A stretch of 64,000 bases of DNA, taken from Spirometra erinaceieuropaei (taxonomy: Eukaryota; Platyhelminthes; Cestoda; Diphyllobothriidea; Diphyllobothriidae). The notes beneath the pieces are model-generated. The model was given only the letters and a program-made list of their open reading frames with translations. It searched no databases and had not been told where the DNA came from. How positions within the stretch are numbered: the first letter of the stretch is position 1; the number at the start of each line of letters is the position of its first letter. The translations under genes were made by a program, and so were the position numbers. Shown piece after piece: positions 56,701 to 64,000 of this stretch. The DNA lies in contig CACRXP010000566.1 in the NCBI GenBank assembly GCA_902702965.1, forward strand, positions 247,336-311,335. The letters are read 5' to 3'.

Positions 56701-58070
56701 ATTGGGCGTGATATGCCGTCTACGCTTTTCCCACACGACCTGATCCCCACACTAGACATTTTCACAGGACGATGCATTTCGATTCCCCCATTGGTCAGGG
56801 TGCCATCGAGGTCACATTAAGGGGGAGTCCTTATGGCGGACTCATAATCCACCAGTCAGTGACATCATACTACAGTGAATGCGAATCGTCGATTTCGAAA
56901 AGTTTTATTGTGGAGCTAGTATACTTTTCATAAACCGCCAAAGGCCATCTAGACTACACCATCAGAGCATTATATTTTTTGATGAACTGCGTTTTTCCAC
57001 CTACGTGAGTCGAAACTTCCGTATATTCTGTTACTAACAACCAAACAAAGTAATGCAAAAATTTCCACTTTTAGGGTATTTTGCATTCCTAGAAAATACA
57101 ATGTGAATCGATTGAATTGCAATTTCAAAGGTGGATCGCAAAGAAAGTCATTGGGAACCTCTGTCCTGCGGTTAAACTACTTACTTTGATTCCCAGTTTT
57201 TACGACCAACGACGACAAGCAAACATTACGCGACTATATACATCGTCCTTGCCGCTTACCTACACTTTTTGCTCACTAACGGCATGTTGTTGTATGCGAT
57301 TTTCAACTAGAAACATCAGGTTACATCAACATTTCGTCATGGATTTAGGCCGAATTGTCAAAAAGAAATATTATACTGTCCTAGGTACTCCCAAGCGGAG
57401 TATGTCACTGCGTCCATAAAGATATTAACCCGAATATGCAGGTTCGGAATTCAGTCTCAGGAAATTCCCGGCTGAATTTCGTGCTTCATTGGGGGAGCTT
57501 GATTTGAAAGTGACCAGTTTATTTTCTTATGATATATCATAATTTTACTGTACTTTTTTTTGCACTTTTCAAGTACAGTATGTGTCTGAACATATTCGTG
57601 AAAAAGGGGCGTTCGTTGGAGTAGGATGAACCTCAGATATACACAATAATATTTTCCATTATTTGGGTTGATGCGGTTGTGCAGCGGCAGGTTTTATGTA
57701 TGAGGAGGTCGAAGTTATGAAATGTCGACAGTCCTTGTCTTGAGATTTTCTAAACCTGTCTAACATTCCGTTGCTTTATGTGCAGGATTTTTCAAACTTT
57801 GGGAATTTTCTATCTACGATAGTCTTCGGCAAAAAGTAATAATTGCTACTTACTACTATACATACTTTATTACTGCTAAAGTATTATGCAAAAATAAGAA
57901 CTCCTATAAATGTAAACGCTTCGTCATTAACTTCACGCGTGTAGTGACTTCCTAATCCGTATGTTTATCTGCTTCAAACCGAATGAGCTGAATGACGAAG
58001 GTGGAATCCGGAAATTTGCTAACTGAGTATCTATTTAGTGGGGCTCAAACATCAGAAAACCATGGACCTA
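56700..58070. other. No gene recognised
   Basis: An A+T-rich intronic stretch. A 100-codon plus-strand ORF (57117-57419) shows no recognisable domain. Confidence 0.35.
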
Positions 58071-58470
58071 GCAGATTGGTGTGCGCTGGCAGTTATCTAG
58101 CCCCTGCTTCCCTGCTGGTAGATGCCTTTGCGTTTTCGCTGGGTATATAGGTCGTGCACATGGTTGCAAAGTCATCCTCGTCGTATTTCTAACCGGTCCT
58201 GATGTTGTTATTGGTAAACATCCCGGTCAAATGTTTGTTGTGGACCGGTGGGTGAGATGGTACGCCTAGGTGCGGGTCCGGCCGCGCCAACCGCCTGCGC
58301 CCTCTCCCGTCTCCGGTCTTCTTGACTATGGCTTGACACCGGGCCCAGCTGGGGAGGAGAGGAGAGTGCGGTAGATGCTGTATAAGTCTACTCTCGAGAC
58401 GAAATGATTCACACGCAAGTCACCGTGCCTGCATCACTGTGATGTGGAACACACGGTGGACATGATCAGG
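58070..58470 (-). repeat. (CA)n-family dispersed repeat, inverted copy
   Basis: 'ccctctcccgtctccggtcttcttgactatggcttgacaccgggccc', 'ggagagtgcggtagatgctgtataagtctact' and 'cacacggtggacat' are the reverse complement of the 4.6-7.3 kb unit. The 5' part parallels 13010-13090. Confidence 0.55.
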
Positions 58471-58592
58471 CATGATAGTCAAACTATCATCTACCTAGGA
58501 GTTACCCATGATCCGCATTTAGTTTTGCAAACATTTTAAAATAATGTTTCAAATTTAGGATCTTATTTCCCTGCTTATTTTCTTGGTTACAG

Positions 58593-59334
58593 CCTTGAGG
58601 CACTCAAAAATATTCCTTCTCCATTTGACTACAATTTGGGCAAATCTGCGGAATCCGAAACCTCTGGTGGCCACGTTAAAAACATTGTCTCCGCCGGTCT
58701 CCAATCAGCCGAACAATTTATTGTCACCTTCATGAAGGAAATGGAGCGTCGTACCCAGCAGGAGCTTCCTGCCCTAAAGTGCCTTAGCAGCGTTTCCAAC
58801 TCCGAATCTATATTAGACCTTGTAGACGAAGAGCGCAGTGCACACGGCGAGACGCACTTTTGGAATCACCTGCTGGAATTTGCCTACAACCAATGGAACG
58901 AATTAGTTATCCTCTCAAGCCACAAACAGCACTCAATTCAAATGGCAGAACGGTTTTGTCGGCTGGAAGGCGAGCAGGAAAATTGTCTGAGATGGGTCAG
59001 AGCAAAGCAGGAGCTCCTTCTGACCACCGGCAACGACGTCGCTGATGTCCGCGAAGTGATTCGCATGGAATGTCGCATGTCGGGCTGGGAGAACGACCTG
59101 AAGGCGCTGACAGGCAGCGTTGATGCCTGCCTGGAGGAGATGGACTCTCTGAGGGAGGCACTGTCTCAGGCTGTACAGGCCGGTACTGAGGGAGGTGATG
59201 GACTGAAGGTGGCCCGACGGGCCGTTGAGGAGTGGAAATGTGAGCTCCAGAAACGGTGGCAGGACTTTATGCTGCTGCTGGAAGAGCACAAGAAAAAACT
59301 GGATATGTCGCTGGCGCTGCAAAATGTGCTTCAA
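58593..59334 (+). CDS. Spectrin-family cytoskeletal protein, exon 5
   Basis: One base plus 247 codons (ttcttggttacag|C ... CTTCAA|gtatgt). The first base completes the codon split with exon 4. It begins LEALKNIPSPFDYN and contains long amphipathic helices with spectrin-repeat Trp placement: FWNHLLEFAYNQWNELVILS, RLEGEQENCLRWVRAKQELL and AVEEWKCELQKRWQDFMLLL, ending EEHKKKLDMSLALQNVLQ. The last segment reads as helix C of one repeat running straight into helix A of the next, typical of tandem repeats. Roughly two repeats are covered. It ends in phase 0, as exon 6 requires. Confidence 0.85.
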
Positions 59335-59339
59335 GTATG

Positions 59340-60550
59340 TTGATGAGCATACCCAAAATATGATTGCTAGTCCACGGTTTTATTGGATTGTGTAAAAGAT
59401 TTTGCTTTGTTTACCAACACTGTAAGGGGCAGTTTCGAGAAGTTGAGGCCGATCGTTTAAGCTAAAAGTATTTCGGCAGGAATGATTTGTTAATAGAATA
59501 AGGAAGGCGATTTCCACCTGCAAGTCGCGATAACTGCAGATACCATCTAGAAGCGAAATTACCTCTTTAATTGTGAAAATCGCTGGAGGTCAAGCTTGAC
59601 TGGCTGTTGACGGATAAGGCGACGGGAACGGAGCAGGCTGTTACATCTCAATGCGGAGGTGCCAGACGTCCCGGCTGCTAAGCGAGTTTGGATCCGACTA
59701 CCTAAAACACCGTGTCAAGTTTCCCACCTAACTGGGGATAAATGTTGACACCGTTTTTTCCGATGACTTACGGCAGTTTGGGAAGCTAACACCAACCGTG
59801 TATAATAAAGAACTATTGAGACTTCGGGCTTAACTATCACGGGCGATGTTCTACCAAACTTTGAATGGCCCTCAAAGTTGAAGGTGCTCCCATTTGCAGG
59901 CAGGATGGAATGTGTAAAAGTGCATGGTAGGCATTATTTCTCGGTTAATATCCACACGTATATCTTACGTTGCGCAAAATGAATTACCAAGTGAGCGTCT
60001 AATTGACATTGAGAGCGTCAAATTTCTAAAGTGCCTCGATAATTATTTTCTTCGTAATCTTAAAGGTCATAATTACAGGGGGTCTTGGTTAAGGACTCAT
60101 GTCATGCATATTACCATGAACCGCAGGATTTGGTAGCCTTTTTATCTTCTACTTTCACTTACCTAAAAGGTGTAAGAGTCGCACAATAATCAGTAAGCAA
60201 ATCCTCTCTGCATTTAACCGACCACACTGTAAGGTAGTTTCCTGATTATTGGTTTGCAACAGAGTCTTACTGGTTGTCGGTACAACTGCCGAGCTTCTGT
60301 ACGTAGAAGGCGCGTTCAGTAATCCCTGTGGATCAGTTGTCTAGCACGTAATGGTATAATCTCGCGGATTAGGGAAAAACTACAAAAGAATTTGCATATC
60401 TACTGGCAGCACCGCAAGTGCAGTGTTCAGCGTATCTTCGACGGTCTGTTGTCTGGCTGAACTTTGAATCGGAGGTTTCCCACAGGCGTAGACACCGGAC
60501 TTCTCATAATCTGTCTTGATAATTAATCCACCTATGTCCAGGGTCCAAGG
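59340..60550. other. Intron sequence, no gene recognised
   Basis: Short ORFs only. No landmark of the described repeat families was noticed before the foldback element at 60558. Confidence 0.35.
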
Positions 60551-60557
60551 AATTATA

Positions 60558-61554
60558 CAGCATAGGTGGGCTAACTCAGTAAATGTCAACCGAACTTCTG
60601 AAATGCGTTTTCGTTTCGAAAAAAATAACAAAATAGGGTTGTAAGACTAATCAGCCTTTTACATAATTCTATGATATTTCAGGTACTCGGAATGTGGGCT
60701 TTCGAATAAACTTTCTTCCGGCTGCATGCAAAAAATACGCATTTTTTTACTTAAGTAGTAAATGGATAAATGCATTATTCTAATTGCTTTGCAATGCCTC
60801 TTAAAGGCCAATTATAGTTCATAAAAAAACATGCATAAAAGCATTCATTCTCTCACACATTTGATAGACAATTACGTCTTCTTCCAATCGCATACTCAAA
60901 AGAAGTGTATAATTCGGTTTTCAAAAACGTTTCTAATTCCGAATAATTTTGAAATCGCTCTACCGTTACACTTGCATTCAGGGTTTCCAAACTACAAGCC
61001 GTATATTTTCCGCGTACGGAAAACCACATACTTCTCCACATCAAAAAAGGGAGATCATATGAGTTTCATAAAATTTAACAGTGGATTTGATCCGTATTGC
61101 TAACTTTACACGCCACATTGGAAAATGCAGAGACATGACGATTTATGAACGGCCATTTCAAGGTATTTCAAAGTCCCACAATTAGAAACTTCTTTAAAAC
61201 TGAATTATGTCCACCCTTTGAGAATGAAATTAGAAGAAGACGTAAGTGTCTACCGAATGATCAGAAGAATAAATTTTTTGTGCGTGTTTTTCGTGAAATA
61301 TAATTAGACTTTTAGAACCATCGAAAATCAATGAGAAAAATACATGCTACTTAAGTAGTCATTTTTTGCAGAGTGTCGTTTTTGCATGCAACCGGAAGGA
61401 AGTTCATTCAAAAGCCGAAATCCCGTTGCAACTGAAATATTATAGAATTATGTTGCACGCTGACTAGTTTTACAACCCTATGTTATTAATATTTTCGAAA
61501 CGAAAACGAATTTCATAATTTCGGTTGACACTTCATGAGTTAAGACACCTACCG
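60558..61554. mobile_element. Foldback/MITE-like DNA element, copy 4 (997 bp)
   Basis: The left TIR CAGCATAGGTGGGCTAACTC follows a TA (60556-60557). The right TIR ATGAGTTAAGACACCTACCG precedes a TA (61555-61556). Internal halves are inverted along their length ('gacaattacgtcttcttccaatcgcatactc' against 'gagaatgaaattagaagaagacgtaag'). Non-coding. Confidence 0.8.
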
Positions 61555-61689
61555 TACATTAACTCATCTAGGGGTGGGACTGACTTATGTGATCCTTTAA
61601 AAAGGGCATGGGAATAGGTGCGTCCCGCGAAGTAATAAAGGTGGTCCTGCGCATAATTCTGGAAACGGCAAAATATATCCGTGTCTTAA

Positions 61690-61870
61690 CCCTAATATAG
61701 AACTATACCGTTGCCCTAATCTTGATCCCAACTCTACCCTAGCCCTTTAGCTTTCCAACTAACACTAGCCTATACCGTAATCCTAGACTTCATCGTGGCT
61801 CGCCTTCCCGTTGCCTTTAAATCTGGCTTTAAACCTAATCCTTAACCCAAGTTCAACCCTAGCCATGACT
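61690..61870 (+). repeat. Degenerate CCCTAA-like tract
   Basis: A series of near-hexamers (taaccctaat, gccctaat, accctagccc, cctaatccttaaccc, accctagcc) suggests a decayed telomere-like or simple repeat. It starts about 130 bp after the foldback element; the G-rich tract at 28570 precedes another copy of that element. Confidence 0.4.
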
Positions 61871-62189
61871 CTACTTTCACTGGAAGTTTGCTCAAAACAG
61901 CCCTATTGTAAGCGGCCTCTGTTCTCATTTCCTCTTCCGGGGGTCGTATAAGTCAGTTTTACCCATATGTTCTCTCGATTTGAAGTGAAGTAACTTCATC
62001 TAAGCTTTAAAAACATGCTGCGGAACGCTGAAGCAAACATCCATAAACATTAAACACTTTGTTTACCTAATCGGTCAGTTTTCAGCACCAATATGTGCGG
62101 GCAAGTTTTGAGCCGAAGGTGGGCAGTCCCAGTTGGTGGGCCTTACTCCAAAAATTTTGTAATAATCGAAAGGAATATTGCAATTAGCC

Positions 62190-62690
62190 TGAAAGTTAAT
62201 CAGAAACCTGTCACATGTAGACCGACACCCGCGCTATTCCTCCATACAGTACACCAGACCGTATTGCAGAGTACACTGCAACCTTGGTGGGATTTAAACC
62301 CATGAAAGTAAGGACAGGTTGTGAGCAAAGTCGATAGTCTAACCCCAGACACCACCGAGTAGTATCATGTTCATCGCTTGGCCTTCTGCAACGTGTGGGA
62401 ACCGCATAGTTTGACACAGGACGCTAAGTGAGAAAAGCAGGATTGTGTATGCAAGTACTCTATGGTCTACCAAATTACTACCAGGCTAACTTAGTTAACA
62501 GATGCTTTTGTGGTATTTGTTGTAATAATACATCCACCTTAATTGTGAAAATTAAAACACCATCGGTCGGTTTCAAACCCACGATAATAAAGTCAAGGCT
62601 TGAACACAGCATTCATAAACTTGTGGCTGAGCGCCTGTCTTTACATTACGCTAATTTTCGTATCCAGGCAGCCTGACAGACGTTTTGCCT
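62190..62690 (-). repeat. SINE-like repeats, second family, two fragments
   Basis: 'ggtgggatttaaacccatgaaagtaagg' (about 62285) and 'gtcggtttcaaacccacgataataaagtcaaggcttgaacac' (about 62566) are inverse forms of the 'gtgggttcgaatcc' segment near 22482. Confidence 0.4.
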
Positions 62691-63244
62691 TAATAGATAG
62701 CCATCACTTCCTGAGCGTTTTCCTTCTAACTTAGGTACGTCATCTGGCTGATGTCATAATCGCTTAACTTCTGAGACGTCTGTTTGCTACTGTGACTGTT
62801 TAACCCACAACTTTCTACCAGTCTGTAAGAGCAAGAATGAGATGACGACTGCGTAGGTCTAGAAAGAGAAGAAATATTTGAATTCTTCAACCAGCATTAT
62901 TTTATCATTCAATCTCATTTAACTGTGGATGGAAATTTGTTTGCTTGCAATGAAAAGCAAAAACTTTTTTCTAGTGAAAAACGCCCAAGTATTTACTTTA
63001 TCTGAAGTACTTCGCCCTTAGTCTATGAAACAAAACCAGGTTAACCGCCAATCAGTGACGTTTTCACTTTAAGCTCGCTTGTTGACTATAATTTTACAGA
63101 CGAAATATCAGAGCAGAACAGGAACAGGAGCAATTTGTAGTGTAAATACCTGCTTGTGTTCTCCATAGCTGACTTCGGTTTTCAATTGAGTTTGCCCAAG
63201 AAACGACAAATTTGTAATACAACCCATGTTTTTATTTAACATAG

Positions 63245-63553
63245 GAGGCAGAAGAAATGAATTTGTGGCTGCGAGACAAACAAAAGACCATCGCAGCTTT
63301 GGAGATACCAATTACAATTTCCGACATTGACGAACAGACCTCCATTTATCAGAACCTGCTGAAGGACTTGGAAGACACGGAGGGAAAGATTTCAAGCATA
63401 CAAAACGAAACCTACCAGATTGTGCGTGCTCGGGAGGCCAAAATAGCAGAAGCAGTCTACGAAAAGCTGGAATCCGTTGTAAGATGTTGGACAGAGCTTC
63501 GCAGCTTTTGCCAGCACAATTTGGCAGAACTCAGAGTAAGCCGTCAGACCCAG
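63245..63553 (+). CDS. Spectrin-family cytoskeletal protein, exon 6 (last in window)
   Basis: 103 codons, phase 0 on both sides (tttaacatag|GAG ... CAG|gtaatt at 63554). It encodes nearly one whole triple-helical repeat. Helix A has EAEEMNLWLRDKQK with the conserved Trp. Helix B has YQNLLKDLEDTEGKISSIQ. Helix C has VYEKLESVVRCWTELRSFCQ with the second conserved Trp, then HNLAELR. This is the clearest spectrin repeat of the gene. A second in-frame donor at 63536 (AGA|gtaagc) would remove VSRQTQ without changing phase. The gene continues to the right of the window. Confidence 0.85.
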
Positions 63554-63869
63554 GTAATTCGGTGGCCTTTGTTTGAAGTTTATTTAAAATTATTTCTTCA
63601 GAAGAAGGCCTTTAGTACTTTGACGCAAATCATTTGGAGGGAAATGTTGACTTGCTAGATTATTAGACACAAGCAGTTGTGTTTACGGAGCATTTACGCA
63701 CGCCTTTGTACGACACAGGCGAGATCCTAGATGACGCTGAGGCCATAACACAGGTCGTGCGACTAGGGCTATTAGGCGCGAAGGCCAATTAACCACCGAC
63801 ATAAATACCCTCAACATTCAGAAGACTTTGATTTTTAATCGAGTGATCTTTCGATGCTCATACGACATA

Positions 63870-64000
63870 CAGTAGGTGGGTTAACTCATGAAATGTCAAC
63901 CGAAATTCCGAAATGCGTTTTTTTTCGAAAAGTTTAATGAAAAGGAGTTGTTAAACTTATCAGTAAGCAGTACAATTCTATAATAGTCCAGCTACCACAG
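63870..64000. mobile_element. Foldback/MITE-like DNA element, left end (copy 5, cut by window edge)
   Basis: CAGTAGGTGGGTTAACTCAT follows a TA (63868-63869) and continues with the normal left arm to the window end. It gives the cleanest 5' terminus of the family. Confidence 0.8.

Noticed and set aside
1..64000. Bacterial-type features (operons, CRISPR, integrons)
   Set aside because: The spliceosomal introns, SINE-like repeats and PLEs show that the DNA is eukaryotic. No regularly spaced repeat array was seen.

Overview
The window looks like animal DNA from an intron-rich, repeat-laden genome, most likely a flatworm and possibly a diphyllobothriid-type tapeworm. That assignment is an inference from many Penelope-like retroelements (PLEs) with GIY-YIG endonuclease domains and hammerhead-like ends, tRNA-derived SINEs and multi-kilobase introns; nothing here names the species. 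There are no rRNA genes, CRISPR arrays or bacterial-style operons. One run of 65 N (25354-25418) marks an assembly gap.

The only host gene I can support runs left to right across the right 60% of the window. Six exons (25876-26037, 26119-26910, 31714-32532, 45941-46398, 58593-59334, 63245-63553) have AG/GT borders and fully compatible phases. Together they encode about 1,094 codons of helical, spectrin-repeat-like protein. The first two exons resemble the early repeats of beta-spectrin/alpha-actinin. Both ends of the gene lie outside the window or were not found. Introns of 81 to about 13,400 bp hold most of the repeats described below.

The rest is mobile DNA. (1) At least four PLE families occur as a dozen decayed copies: family 1 at 1-1254; family 2 at 10-12 kb, 25.2 kb, 46.5-49.2 kb and 50-51 kb; family 3 at 18.3-20.1, 34.8-35.8 and 39.5-40.6 kb; family 4 at 33-34.8, 53.8-54.2 and 55.0-56.1 kb. 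Many are bounded by two oppositely oriented copies of one terminal repeat with a hammerhead-ribozyme-like core, both facing outward. These modules form a size ladder from about 2.6 kb down to 0.14 kb. (2) A foldback, TA-flanked DNA element of about 1 kb (TIR beginning CAGTAGGTGGGCTAAC) is present in several full and broken copies. (3) One SINE-like family has a tRNA-like head and is arranged as palindromes (7.5, 27 and 28 kb); another has a GGTTCGAATCC box (8, 22, 38.9 and 62 kb). (4) A (CA)n-linked dispersed repeat is clustered at 4.6-7.3 kb and scattered elsewhere.

The left 25 kb contains no recognisable host exon. It does hold a compact cluster of heat-shock elements alternating with CCAAT boxes (13.69-13.84 kb) that has no evident gene beside it. 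Stretches not listed gave nothing I could support; most short ORFs there look like chance.
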